Notes under the pieces: model-generated
Told to the model about the DNA's origin: nothing
The model's input: only the letters and a program-made list of their open reading frames with translations
Database searches by the model: none
Program-made: the position numbers and the translations under genes
NCBI GenBank assembly: GCA_002077045.2
Contig: KZ111162.1
Span: 70,604 to 134,603 of the forward strand
Reading direction: 5' to 3'
Source: Rachicladosporium sp. CCFEE 5018
Taxonomy: Eukaryota; Ascomycota; Dothideomycetes; Cladosporiales; Cladosporiaceae
DNA length: 64,000 bases
In this document: one piece after another, positions 52,418 through 63,817 of the stretch
How positions within the stretch are numbered: position 1 is the stretch's first letter
How the letters are laid out: each line of letters opens with the position of its first letter

Positions 52418-53206
52418 ATGTTAGCTGTCTCCCCACACACCACTGAGCGTTTGCCGTTTTCAAGCAAGCAACCCTGGCGTCCGGCCATTCTAGCGGAGCA
52501 GCAAGCCTGGACCCGTAGCGAGATCATAGCTTGCGCGCAGACAAGTGGAAATATCCCTGGTAGTATGGAGTGGGACGTCCAGTATCTACGCAAGACGTTG
52601 CTTCGCTGCCTTTGCATAGACTACGGGTGCAAAGACAAGCCCGGTTGCGATTTTGACTTTCGATACCAATACAGACACCTACTCCTTTTCATGAAGACTG
52701 CATCTTTCGATCCATGCAAAGACTCTGCCGTTCAATTTCCAGAAGGCGAAACAGCAGCAAGGGAACGATACGAGAAGAAGGTTGTCAAGCCAGCTATGGT
52801 GTTGGGCATTCCTGAGGCATTTGTCCGCGCCACTCTGCTCGCCTATCCGCTCGGCCGCAAGGTATCAGATGTGTATCTGTCGACAGTCAGGCTGCCAGAG
52901 TATCATATCAACATATGCGGCCTCGCCCAGAAGCTGTGGCAAGATGAGCACATCATCCTGCCTGCACTCCGTGTACTTGGGAACGACGAGATACACCGCC
53001 GTCTACACAAGGTCGCGAACCGGTACTTCGTGTATCTGGACGGCGTGTGTGATGCGAAGGAGCCGCCAGTCTTGGCTAAGCAAGCTACGCAGAAGATCAA
53101 CCCGCCGTCTGAAATGTATGGTCTTAATAAGCGCGGAGCAAGGTATGCCAATACCTTCGCCGAATGCCAGGTTATACATGCGCGCGTTAGTCGACGAGTG
53201 CACTGA
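52418..53206 (+). CDS. Orphan, rapidly diverging gene, copy B
   Basis: 262 codons from an ATG. Same position as the 32301 gene and clearly related in blocks (RPAILAEQ; CLCIDYGC; LGIPEAFVRATLLAYPLGRK; CGLAQKLWQDEHIILPAL; DEIHRRL; YF), but most other residues differ and gaps are needed. An overlapping frame continues open to 53300 (LYMRALVDECTDARRPFV), so the 3' end is uncertain as in copy A. No known domain, signal peptide or membrane segment seen. Confidence 0.5.
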   Translation: MLAVSPHTTERLPFSSKQPWRPAILAEQQAWTRSEIIACAQTSGNIPGSMEWDVQYLRKTLLRCLCIDYGCKDKPGCDFDFRYQYRHLLLFMKTASFDPCKDSAVQFPEGETAARERYEKKVVKPAMVLGIPEAFVRATLLAYPLGRKVSDVYLSTVRLPEYHINICGLAQKLWQDEHIILPALRVLGNDEIHRRLHKVANRYFVYLDGVCDAKEPPVLAKQATQKINPPSEMYGLNKRGARYANTFAECQVIHARVSRRVH

Positions 53207-53880
53207 TGCACGAAGGCCGTTCGTGCGGCACTCGAGTACATACAGCAACCCTTCGGTGCTTCGCCTGGTCGAACAGACCACAAAATCCAAGCCAGCGTAA
53301 GAGGTGGGTGCCGCGGCCCTTGTTGGCTTGGGCAGCGGTACCAAGTTGCACAAGAGGCGACACTGGGCGATGTTCAGCGCGCACCTTTGAGAAGACAACG
53401 GCAGGCTTCAATCCCTCCGCCAGCTTATCACTAGCAAGTGCTTCACCAATGTGATATCACTTGGATGTTGATCAGTACACATATTTAGACACCAGTACAT
53501 GACTAATCACCACATGAGTTCCAGTCTTGGCACAAATGACGGCTGAACCCTCCACCTACCGACATCATCATCGTCACGATCCTTCTCCTCTTCCCCTCAG
53601 TATGTTTTCCCCCTCAGCATCTTCCCCTCAGCATCGCTCCACAGATCATCACTGGTGACCGCGTTCCCACGGGGTGACCACGTGGAGACGACGCCAAGTA
53701 TGCTGTGTGATGCAACGTCGGACTGTATGACCGAAGTTCGAATGATCAAGGTTTTGTAGGACAAAGGCGGGCAGGATATAGGTAGGTAGGTTTACGATTC
53801 CCAAGTTCTGCTTTACTTGCACTCTACTGGAATCCTTGGTAGCTACTGCTCGATATCAGCCCTGTCGGCAAGTTTCCTCG
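53207..53880. other. Upstream region of GH2 gene, copy B
   Basis: No gene recognised. Conserved with copy A only in the ~320 bp nearest the GH2 start, including the CCCCT repeats. Confidence 0.5.
53593..53628 (+). promoter_or_regulatory. CCCCT (STRE-like) repeats upstream of GH2, copy B
   Basis: Three CCCCT cores (53593, 53610, 53624), each inside a TTCCCCTCAG-like direct repeat; copy A has two such repeat units at the same place. About 255-290 bp before the start codon. Confidence 0.4.
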
Positions 53881-55981
53881 ATGATGTTCCAGTCAAAGCT
53901 CGTTTCTTGTGTTGCGCTCGCGAGCCTCAGTCTTCTCGCTGAAGCACGCACTATTCTTCCAAGACAGACAAATACCACAGGCGCATACTCGGTCAAAGCT
54001 CCACCACTTGATACGCCCTGGACTTATAGTGTCGGCACGAATCCTTGGCCAGAGTATCCCAGACCCCAGCTCGAGCGATCGCAATGGCAGAATTTAAACG
54101 GCATCTGGCAGTACCGCAACGCCACAGGTACTGACGCTGTGAACAACCCGCCATTCAATCAGACGCTCGGCCAAGAAGTACTTATCCCCTCCTGCCTGGA
54201 GTCCGGACTCTCCGGTATTCAAGGCAACTGGACGAGGTACTCCTGGTTCTCGACTGCCTTCAGTGTACCAGCATCGTGGACAGAGAAGACACTGCTGAAC
54301 TTCGGAGCTGTCGACTATGAGGCTTGGATCTACGTCAACGGACAGTATGCGGGCTTCAACAGGGGCGGCTACCTAGCGTTCACTGTCGATGTCTCCGACT
54401 TTGTGACCCTAGGCTCCAGCAATGAGCTGTGCGTAGAGCGTCGTTCGCATATGTGTATGTCTGGCAGCTGACTGTGTTCTAGTCTCGTCTTCGTGCATGA
54501 TCCAACAGACAGCGATGATAACGTGATACCTATCGGCAAGCAGACTCTGAACCCGTCGCACATCTTTTACACGCCATGCAGCGGCATATGGCAGTCGGTA
54601 TGGATCGAATCTGCTCCAGCTGAGTACATTACGGAGGTTCAACTGTCCGCTGGTGCTGATGGGCAAGGTGCGAACTACAGCCCAAAGTCTGTGTGCTGCC
54701 CATGCTGATATAATCCCAGTGAACGCTACGATACATACCTCGGCCAGCAGTACGAGCGGTGTGACCATCACCATTTGTGATAGGAAGTCAAACGGCACAG
54801 TCGCAACCTATACAGGCTGTGCAAATACGGCCTCCAGTTTCAACGTGAACTCTCCAGCTCTGTGGACACCAGACACGCCTACTCTGTACGATGTCACAGT
54901 GACGCTCGGGCAAGATGTAGTCAGCAGCTACACCGCCTTCCGCACCATCTCAAGAGGTCAAGTCAACGGCATCGAGCGACCGCTGCTCAACGGCGAGTTC
55001 ATCTTCCTCTTCGGGACACTTGATCAAGGATTCTGGCCCGATGGCATCTACACGCCACCAAACAGGGAAGCGATGGTCTTCGATCTCAACACTCTGAAAC
55101 AAGTGGGGATGAACATGGTGAGAAAACACATCAAAGTTGAGACCGCCCTATTCTATCAAGCATGCGATGAGACGGGTCTCATGGTCATACAAGATCAGCC
55201 GTCTCTTCGTCCACTCCAGTCTCGCACACTTGACAATTGCACTGTTCAAAATATTCTGCCGGACGCCGCACAGCAAGCAGAATTCCAACGGCAACTGGAG
55301 ATCTTGGTCAAGCAGCACCGCAACTACCCAAGTATCGTCACCTGGGTCGTCTACAACGAAGGCTGGGGTCAAGTCATTGACGGCTATCCTGAGTTTAGTC
55401 TGACTGATGTAGTCCGCTCGCTTGATCCGACTAGGCTCGTTGATTCCACCACAGGGTGGTACGACCATGGCGCGGGCGACTTCTCCGATAACCATCACTA
55501 CGCAAATGCTCAATGCGGTACACCATGGTACTCGACTGCTTCCAGTCCATATGATCCTAAGCGCATTGGCTTCCAGGGAGAGTTCGGTGGCATCGGCGAG
55601 AACACGACGATTGACCATCTTTGGAACGTGCAAGCAGCCATCAATACCATCAATCAAACCTACGAGATTGACGAGACCAATGACATCTGGAATCTGCGTG
55701 CGCACTTCCTTCTCGACGAACTTCGATCGCAGGTGGAGCAGTTTGCATGCAGTGGTGGCGTGTGGACGCAAACAACCGATGTGGAAGGAGAAGTGAACGG
55801 GCTGTTGAGTAAGTCTATCCAACTGACCAAAGCCGGAGTTGACCCACTGACACGTCTTATAGCATACGATAGGAGAGTCTTGCGGCCCAACGTAGCTCAG
55901 TGGCAGAGTGACATCAAGGCTCTGTATGATGCCGCTGCGGCAAGGACGAATGGCAGCACGCCGGCGCCTTATCTGTTGTAG
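53881..55981 (+). CDS. Secreted glycoside hydrolase family 2, copy B
   Basis: Exons 53881-54428, 54483-54667, 54720-55808, 55863-55981, each the same length as in copy A (646 residues). Signal peptide, jelly roll, Ig-like and TIM-barrel domains as in copy A; acid/base Glu in VYNEGWGQ and nucleophile Glu in GFQGEFGG are both kept. The intron sequences differ more than the exons. No lesion seen, so both copies look functional. Confidence 0.85.
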
Positions 55982-56048
55982 GCACACAACCGTCTAGATA
56001 GGGACGCGAAACGGTGCAATAGCCACTCGAAGGATGATACGATACAGA

Positions 56049-56984
56049 CTACCGACCCTTCCTTCCTAGGAATGCAGCCATCTTCTCCCGAGGCTCTACA
56101 CTGTCGTTCTGAAAGGCTTCCCCGAAGGCTTCGATTCCCTTGTGCACCCCTTCGTTAACCCCACACTCCTCCCAGCTTCTGATCAGTCTCTTCTGACTTC
56201 TCACAGCCTGACTGCCATTTCTGACTAATCTCCCAACCCAGTCAGCAATCATTTGATCGAGCTGCTTCTCGTCTTCGACCACCTTCTCCACCAGTCCCCA
56301 CTTCTCGGCTTCTTCTGCGCCTATAATCTCACCGAGCATCAACAATCGTCTCGTACGGCCAAACCCGATAAGTCCAGGTAGTAAGGCAGCTTCGATCACA
56401 GACGGTATACCAATCGCCACCTCCGGCATCGCGAACCTGGAGACCTTCGTCGCGATCCGCAAGTCGCATGAAGCAGCCACCTCGAGCCCAGCACCGAGAC
56501 ATAGTCCGTGGATTCTCGCTATGACCGGCACAGGCAGATCACGTAATGCTCGACAAGCGGAGTGTAGATGAGTGATAAACGCCCTTGCTTCCAAAGGGGA
56601 GGATAGGGCATGCATTTCGCGTATATATGCACCGCCGATAAAGGCCGGAGGCTTACCGGCAGAGACGGAACCACCAGTGAGGATCACGGCGCGAAGGGTT
56701 GGTAAGTCGGACAGCGTACGGCAGTGTTCGATGAGGGAAGTGACGATGGGCCCAGTGAGAATATTGAGCTTAAGGGGATTGCGAACCGTGAGGGTGGCGA
56801 TGTCTTTGCCAGGGGAGTGGGTGCGGAGATCGCGTGTCACCTCGACTTCCGATGCGGCCGAATGGCTAGCCTGCCGTGCACGTGCCGGTACATCTCTTCT
56901 GTGCAAGGCTGCCTGCCACGTGAGCGATGTCGATGTCGGACGGGACGTTGTGTTGGCGATGCGTTTGATCAGCACTCTAAACAT
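56049..56984 (-). CDS. Enoyl-CoA hydratase/isomerase family, copy B, with altered oxyanion-hole motif
   Basis: 311 codons from ATG 56984; Arg-rich N-terminus suggests mitochondrial import. The two Glu-bearing motifs are kept (GLCLGAGLEVAASCDLRI; FAMPEVAIGIPSV), but the normally invariant GAD segment reads AFIGGAYIREM: codon TAT (56625-56627) replaces GAC of copy A. The N-terminal 60 residues are much more diverged from copy A than the core. The copy may have reduced or changed activity. Confidence 0.8.
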   Translation of the reverse strand: MFRVLIKRIANTTSRPTSTSLTWQAALHRRDVPARARQASHSAASEVEVTRDLRTHSPGKDIATLTVRNPLKLNILTGPIVTSLIEHCRTLSDLPTLRAVILTGGSVSAGKPPAFIGGAYIREMHALSSPLEARAFITHLHSACRALRDLPVPVIARIHGLCLGAGLEVAASCDLRIATKVSRFAMPEVAIGIPSVIEAALLPGLIGFGRTRRLLMLGEIIGAEEAEKWGLVEKVVEDEKQLDQMIADWVGRLVRNGSQAVRSQKRLIRSWEECGVNEGVHKGIEAFGEAFQNDSVEPREKMAAFLGRKGR

Positions 56985-57591
56985 CGCGATGGAGTCGTCC
57001 CGCGATCTTCAAGGTGTAATTGGGCTACGGCAGTAGCATCTGGCCCTTGGAACGCGGATTGTCGGGATCACGCTGGACACACTGCTAGACATGTCAAAGC
57101 AGCGACGTGACTCTCATGCTCGAGTAGCATATGCAGTAGTCACTCCACGCGAATGCAATGTGAGCCGGCGCAGAAGCTCAAGATGGGCAGCGATCAGCGA
57201 GGAAGCTCCAGCGCCTAGACTGCGTGTGAGAGTTCGCGGCAACATTTTGTCCTGATTGAGCTGCAAAAGGGTCTCTTGGTAGCTGCTTGGGCCTTGAAGA
57301 ACTCGCTGTAGTAGTGCCGAGATGCTCGAATCCCAGGTTCCCCGCAGCCATGTGGAGTTCTGTACCTTATGCCCGCAACGCGTGCCGTTGGATGCGCGTC
57401 AGCGTGAAGCTTGCCCCGCTGTAACAATGGAGTCCACCAGAGATGGTGAAATCACATAAAGGCCATTCTGACCCGTATCCAGATTGTGCTTACATCTTCC
57501 GACTTGTCTTGAGATATTCGAGGAATCATTCACTTAATAGCAAGAAAGAAAAGCGCCTTACCTACTCAGCCTTGCCGAGCAGATCATCATC
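56985..57591. other. Divergent upstream region, crotonase and dehydrogenase, copy B
   Basis: No gene recognised. Confidence 0.5.
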
Positions 57592-58975
57592 ATGTCGACC
57601 CAGACCCAAACAAAGATGAAGGCGCTGCACTACGACGGTCCCTTCAAGGTCTCCGTTAAGGAGATCGAGAGGCCGAAGCTTGAGCATCCCGACGATGTGT
57701 TGATCAAGGTGACCACTGCTGCAATCTGCGGATCCGACTTACAGTAGGTCTCCCATTCTTCATCCTAGGAGATGTGCTGACGAGACTGTACAGCATGTAC
57801 CAAGGCCGCACAGCGGCTCAGGGTGGCCTTGTCTTTGGACACGAGAACATGGGCATTGTAGAAGAGCGTGAGCACATCCAGATCTTCTGTTGAATCCGGC
57901 CCAGACTGACGGTTCGTCTACGCAGTCGGCTCCGGCGTCACCCTTCTGAAAAAGGGGGACCGCATCGTCCTGCCCTTCAACGTCGCCGATGGACGTTGCC
58001 ACAACTGCGAGGAAGGCAAGACTGCGTTCTGTACGGGTGTGAACCCCGGGTTTGCAGGCGGAGCATACGGCTACGTAGCCATGGGACCCTACCAAGGTGG
58101 CCAGGCGCAGTACATGCGGATTCCGTTTGCCGACTTCAATGCGTGGGTACACCCGGAGTATGCACGGAGAACCACCCCTGCTGACTACCTCACAGTTTGA
58201 AGTTGCCCCCAGGTACTGAGCATGAGGCGGACTTCGCTCTGTGAGTTTTCGCTCGAGAGCCCTCCACTCATGCTTCACTCGCTGACAGCATCACAGCCTC
58301 GCCGACATCTTCCCAACCGGCTGGCACGGCTTGGTCCTCTCCGGCTTCAAGTCTGGCGAGAGCGTCGCAGTCTTCGGCGCCGGCCCGGTCGGTCTCATGG
58401 CCGCTTACTCCGGCATCCTCCGCGGCGCCAGCAAAGTCTACGTCGTCGACCAGGTTCCGGAGCGCCTCGAGGCCGCGAAAAAGATCGGCTGCATACCGAT
58501 CAACTTCACGGAGAGCAGCCCAGTGGACCAGATCATCAAGCATAATGGCGGGATGGTCGATCGAGCAGTGGATGCTGTTGGATACCAGGCAGTGGACAAG
58601 AGCGGGAAGAAAGAGCAGCCGAACGTCGTGCTAGACCAGTTGATCCACGTCACGAGACCGACCGGTGGACTCGGGATCCCAGGGCTGTACGTGCCGGCGG
58701 ACCCAGGTGCGCCCGATGAGCAGTCCGGCAAGGGTCAAATCTTGATCAGCTTCGGCAAGCTGTTCGAGAAGGGACTGAGCTTGGGTACTGGACAGTGTAA
58801 TGTGAAGGCGTACAACAGGTACCTGAGGGATATGATCATCAGCGGTGTGGCGAAGCCGTCGTTCGTGGTGTCGCATGAGGTATCGCTGGACGATGCTGTC
58901 GATGCCTACGACAAGTTCGACCGCAGGGTTGATGGATACACGAAAGTGCTGCTGCACCCGAACGGGCCATTGTAG
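57592..58975 (+). CDS. Zinc-dependent alcohol dehydrogenase, formaldehyde-dehydrogenase-like, copy B (five exons)
   Basis: Exons 57592-57743, 57794-57867, 57926-58142, 58196-58240, 58297-58975; 388 residues, same length as copy A. The intron at 58143-58195 (53 nt, GTGGGT...CTGACTACCTCACAG) splits the codon for Ala in FNALKLPPG; copy A has uninterrupted coding there. Same zinc, Rossmann and insert motifs as copy A. Without splicing this intron the frame would stop, so the copy depends on it. Confidence 0.85.
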
Positions 58976-59432
58976 GTGGAACATTAGCACTGCGGCCATC
59001 AGCTATGCATACTAGCTCAACCACGCACGTTATACCAACCAGAAACCCAAATGTCTCTTGTCTATCTCATTGACGCATGAACGTCTGGCATGCTCATCTG
59101 ATCCTGCATCTCGCCCGACTGCGCTCTCATTTTGGCTCGCGCACCCTTGTGCCTCTTCATCACCGCAGGTCTGGCGGTCTCCAGATGGTGATATCGACTG
59201 CTCAGCGAGTGGCAGAGACGACCGTGAAGCGGCAGGGAACGGACGTTGCCCCATAGGTCGTGTTCCTTGGGCTTCAAGTCTCTCAATGGTGCAACAATGC
59301 ATCTAGAGATTGTCGTGGCTCGACGCGCATTATCTCAAGGCGCATCAAGGACGACGGTGCACTCGACGGTTTCCAAGTGCGCAGTGTCCGCATGGCCCGC
59401 TCATTCGAAATCGAGCTCAACGTCACTCTGCC
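58976..59432. other. 3' spacer between convergent genes, copy B
   Basis: No gene seen; less conserved with copy A than the flanking coding regions. Confidence 0.5.
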
Positions 59433-59921
59433 TCAACCCTCATCCTCGCCCTGCATCACCCTCGCACTCACAATCTTGACTTCCTCCTCCGGCCGATCCT
59501 CCCCATCCGTCCTGACCAGCCCCATCCTCTGCACAACCCTCATCCCCCCCTTCACCCGCCCAAAGATAGTATGCTTCCCATCCAGCCACGGCGTAGGCGC
59601 AAGCGTCAAAAAGAACTGGCTCCCATTCTTGTCCTTCCCACTATTCGCCATACTCAGCACTCCCGCGCCAGTATGCTTCAGGTCCGCAGAGATCTCGTCT
59701 TCGAACTTCTCGCCGTAGATTGATGCGCCGCCACGACCGGTGCCTGTTGGATCACCGCCCTGGATCATGAAGTTTGGGATTATGCGGTGGAAGGGCGTGG
59801 CGTTATAGTAGTTCCGGGAAACAAGGGTAGTAAAGTTGTGGCAGGTTTTAGGGGCGTGGGTTGTGTAGAGCTCGAGGGTTATGGGGCCCATGGTCGTTTC
59901 GAGGACCACATTCTGGGGCAT
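59433..59921 (-). CDS. CYP1: PPIL1/Cyp1-type cyclophilin, copy B
   Basis: 162 codons starting MPQNVVLETTMG at 59921. Catalytic and ligand residues (FHRIIPNFMIQGGD; GSQFFLTLAPTPWLDGKHTI) are as in copy A; only a few residues differ (for example Thr to Lys before NGSQFF). No upstream ATG in the same frame is shared with copy A, supporting this start in both. Confidence 0.9.
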   Translation of the reverse strand: MPQNVVLETTMGPITLELYTTHAPKTCHNFTTLVSRNYYNATPFHRIIPNFMIQGGDPTGTGRGGASIYGEKFEDEISADLKHTGAGVLSMANSGKDKNGSQFFLTLAPTPWLDGKHTIFGRVKGGMRVVQRMGLVRTDGEDRPEEEVKIVSARVMQGEDEG

Positions 59922-60231
59922 GTTTGGACGACAACGGGGTGCCTTGTCGCTATCAGATGACCGCAATGATGGAAAAGTACAGCTGGGAGAGGTAGGTGCT
60001 GACAACAAAGGAAGGTATGCTGCGCGGGAAGTGAAGTATGTCGCTTGGCATCAATATAGTCACGCATCACTGTAAGTTTTCACGGCCATCAAGGTGCTTC
60101 ACTCTTACTCGAACCTTATTCGCGTCCAATCACTGCACATCGGCATTACTCGAGACTTATCAGTCGTCGAACAGACTGTTTGCTGTATTTTGTACGCTAT
60201 CGTAGCATCGCTGCATCCTTCCAACGGCCTG

Positions 60232-62094
60232 TTACCGTCCTTCTCGCCTCATGACCGCGCTATCTAACCTCTCCAACTGCGTGCCGGAGAACAACTTTTC
60301 GTCATCCCAAGCATTCCGCATATCAGCTTTCACCTCACTGATATTCGCCACGCCTGTTCTTGCGTCACTGCCGTCGAAGACTCTGGCAATCTCTTCGAGC
60401 GTGGGGCCACGCGTCTCGAGATAGAAGAAGTAAACTACGACGAGCTCGAGGGTGATCCAGCAGCAGTAGATGGTGTAGAACTTCCACTTGGGGTTGAGCT
60501 TGTCGAGGCCAATGGGATTGATGTATCTACGAGTCTTGTCAGAGGGGTTGCACGCGCAGCGGAGGTGAGTGAAAGGGAACATACTGGTTGAAGACTAGTG
60601 CGACTTGGACAAAGAAGTTCATCAACATGAGTCCCTTCGCCCGTAGCGAAAACGGTAGAATCTCGACCGTGTATGCCACGAGCAGACCTGACCAGGCGAA
60701 TGCGTAGCAAGCGTTGAAAATGAAGATGAAGGCTATCACAGCACGGCCTGCTGCAAGATTACCTCGAGTGTCGAATAGCGCCGTGCAGATTGTCCAGATG
60801 ATGAAGCTGATGAGCATGCCTGATGTACTGGCCAGGAATAGCGCTCGTCGACCGACTTTGTCGATCAAGGAAGCACTCGATACGGCGATGATGAATGACA
60901 TGATGGTTAGGCTGCCGTTGATTTCGAATTGAGTGTCGGTGTCCTGCACATAGTGTTAGTGATTCGCGCGTCCCTCTTTCGTCTAGATTCGACTGACTGT
61001 GACTCCGATGCTGTCCATGACAATCGTGAAATAATATGAAGTCAAGCCACTACCCGACCATTGCGAGAACAGCCCCAGCGTAGCAATCAGGAAAAGGCGA
61101 TATCGGTTGCCTCTCGACTTGAAAAAGTCGGTATAGCTGGAGGACTTCTTGAACATGTACTCGAGCCGAATCGTCTCCTCTGTGAGTCTGTCAATCATGT
61201 GCCCCTGCCATTCCCAACTACACTTCTGACGTACTGATTTCCGCATACTCGAAGAGCACAGTCTCGTTAAGTTCATCTCCGTTTGCATGGTACTTGCAGA
61301 GCACGTTCAGCGCCTCAGTCCCCCGTTCCTGCTTCACCAGCCATCGAGGAGACTCTGGCACCCAGAACAAGAACACAAACTGGATGATCGACGGAAACGC
61401 CTGCAACAGACTCGGGATCCTCCAAGCCCAATTGTTCGGTATCCGCTCCGTCCCAAACGTCGTCCATGTCGCCACAATCGCCCCAACATACCACAAGCAA
61501 TTGTACACAGCCGTCACTCGACCTCGGTGCTGTGGATGACAGATCTCAGTAAGCAGCAAAGGCGATGAAAGCTGCGCGAGAGTGTTGCCGAAGCCGACGA
61601 AGAAGCGCGACGCGATGAACATCCGGAAGTCGACTGCCGCGCTTTGCACGGCCACGCCGATGAACATGATTATGCATCCTGCCCAGATGCTTGCCTTTCG
61701 ACCATAGGTATCTGCGAGGTATGGGGCGAATGGAAGGCCGGCGAGGGAGCCAATGGAGTAGATGCTGCCGAAGAGTCCTAGTAAGCTACCTCGTGGGTGC
61801 TTGAAGTACTCTTGCCAGACTGGGAGGATTTGGAGGCCCTGATGCGGATATGAGCGCTGGTCAACTAGTCGTGAGATATCAAATACATACGTTCAGCATG
61901 GAGCCATCATAGCCTGTAGTCGCCGAAGCCAGACACACGACCGCGCAACAGAGATAGAGTTGCCGTAGTCCAGGATTCGTATACCAAGTGACTCTCTCGA
62001 ACTCCGGCGCCTCTTGCTGCGCGAACCTAACCTCTTGCTGTCTATGACCTTTGCCAACTCTCGGAACCATTCTGTCGCTCAGCCGTCGGAACAT
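60232..62094 (-). CDS. MFS sugar transporter, copy B
   Basis: Exons 62094-61891, 61838-61235, 61179-60998, 60943-60585, 60526-60232, each the same length as in copy A; 547 residues. Sugar-porter motifs (GYDGSMLN, ADTYGRKASIWAG, ESPRWLVKQERG, LETRGPTLEE) all kept. Protein nearly identical to copy A, unlike the upstream orphan gene. Confidence 0.88.
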
Positions 62095-63346
62095 CGGTCA
62101 AGCACAGTCTTCAATACAGATAACGACATTCAATAACACCAAGCGAAATGTCGGGGAGCAAGAGATCGTCAAAGAGATGCACGCGGGAGTGTAGAGCTCG
62201 GGAGATCTATGTAACAACCTCACCTACAGTTTTGCAGAGCACAAGCACATCCTCCACACGATCCGTTCGCAGAGCTTTGCGGCGCGCGAGCGTGCAAGCG
62301 TGATGCGATTCAGTGAGCTGCAGGTCCGGGTGTCGGGAAGATCGCTGCGTAGCAGCGCCATGCTGTGAAATTTGCCGTTGTAGCAGCAAGTCAGCTCCCG
62401 AGGCACGAACGAAGGAAGAGCTCGCTTCGGTCGTGCAGAGGTGGGCTTGCGGCGAAGTCGAGCACTGCTTGCCCTGTAACGGCGGTTTGGCAGGGATTGG
62501 AGAGGCAGGGGAGGTGACATGCGTGGTGTTGATTGGGCGAGTCAGGGCGCGCTGCCATGTGGTCAATCTGTGCATCACGCTAGAATAGATGAAGTTGTTA
62601 GACGCCACTGAGGGCGGGGTGCGGCCTGGGGTATGTGCATCGGGATTGACTGGCAGTTGAAGGCATTACCCGCCCCGCCGCATCGCTTGCACTGCAGAGG
62701 ATTCTGCTCACGCGTTCGACGTGTATAGTAGGATCTCGTGATATCGTTAGCCGGCTAAATCCCCATGGGATTATAGTCATGGATGGTGATGGCATTTTAC
62801 ATTGAAGTCGGCAACGCCGTTGATCAGTCACTGGGCGCACGCTACCTCGATGATCGAAATGCATTACCACGAGTAATGGACGATGCGCGACAGCTTCGTT
62901 TCATTGGCTCGTTCACGCCATCTATGCGGAATTGGAGGTATTCCAGGTTCTGACACCCGACCGAGTCGCACGCCGATCCGACTTCTCATGACACGATCGG
63001 ATCATCGCCCTGCAGATGCAGCTTTTCCGACTGTTCACGCGCTTGGCGTCAACTATTTCGCCTAGCAATGTCGCAACGGCGCAGATTCGGAAGCACGGAA
63101 GAAATGCTAAACATCGGTAATAGAGTTTACCATCTCGCACATGAGTGCGATTCGTGAACGCTATGGTGGGCTTCGCCGTTGTCATGAAGGTTGACTTCGT
63201 TTTACAACACGAATACAATTGCGATGAGATGGATCTCGCGGCGCCCTTTCAATAATGGGTCGGCATTTCCGGTCCGCATGCCTTGATCTTCGTGCTGCAT
63301 TGGCCGAAACCGCGCCACCTAACCGACATGTAGCAGGTTTCCTGCC
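62095..63346. other. Conserved spacer between transporter and cupin, copy B
   Basis: Very similar to copy A but lacks 21 nt after 62349. No gene recognised. Confidence 0.45.
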
Positions 63347-63679
63347 TCAGGCCAAGACTACTTCCTCACGATACTTGCCCAACACGACCTCAGCTCTCTC
63401 GACCACATCTTCCGCAGTCAGCTTTGGAAACCGAATTTCGTCGAGACTGCCCTCGAATGCTTGGTAGCCCTTCGGATCAAGTACAATCCCCGTCGATGCC
63501 GTGGGGTAGAAGGTTGTTACATCTTCGTACTCGTATACCATCGTGAACTTTCCTTCCGAGACCGTCCCATCTGGAAGTTTGACGCCTGCTGGGCACGCTG
63601 ACCAGGTATGCGGTACGCCGCCTTTGGCATCTACGAGGGTCCCTGGTGCGACAACAAATAGTTCGCCTGCCAATTCGAC
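63347..63679 (-). CDS. Cupin-fold protein, C-terminal part, copy B
   Basis: 110 codons, open into gap 3. Nearly identical to copy A (for example VRLPDG reads VKLPDG). N-terminus missing at the contig end. Confidence 0.55.
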   Translation of the reverse strand, partial: VELAGELFVVAPGTLVDAKGGVPHTWSACPAGVKLPDGTVSEGKFTMVYEYEDVTTFYPTASTGIVLDPKGYQAFEGSLDEIRFPKLTAEDVVERAEVVLGKYREEVVLA

Positions 63680-63779
63680 NNNNNNNNNNNNNNNNNNNNN
63701 NNNNNNNNNNNNNNNNNNNNNNNNNNNNNNNNNNNNNNNNNNNNNNNNNNNNNNNNNNNNNNNNNNNNNNNNNNNNNNN
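63680..63779. other. Assembly gap 3 (100 N)
   Basis: Exactly 100 N. The right side restarts inside the cupin 3' region already present at 43544 and 63308. Confidence 0.98.
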
Positions 63780-63817
63780 ACCGCGCCACCTAACCGACAT
63801 GTAGCAGGTTTCCTGCC

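Noticed and set aside
27579..63679. Genuine tandem duplication of a 16-kb block
   Set aside because: Exact contig-end overlaps and the redundant fourth contig are better explained by two haplotypes placed in series; reads could still overturn this.
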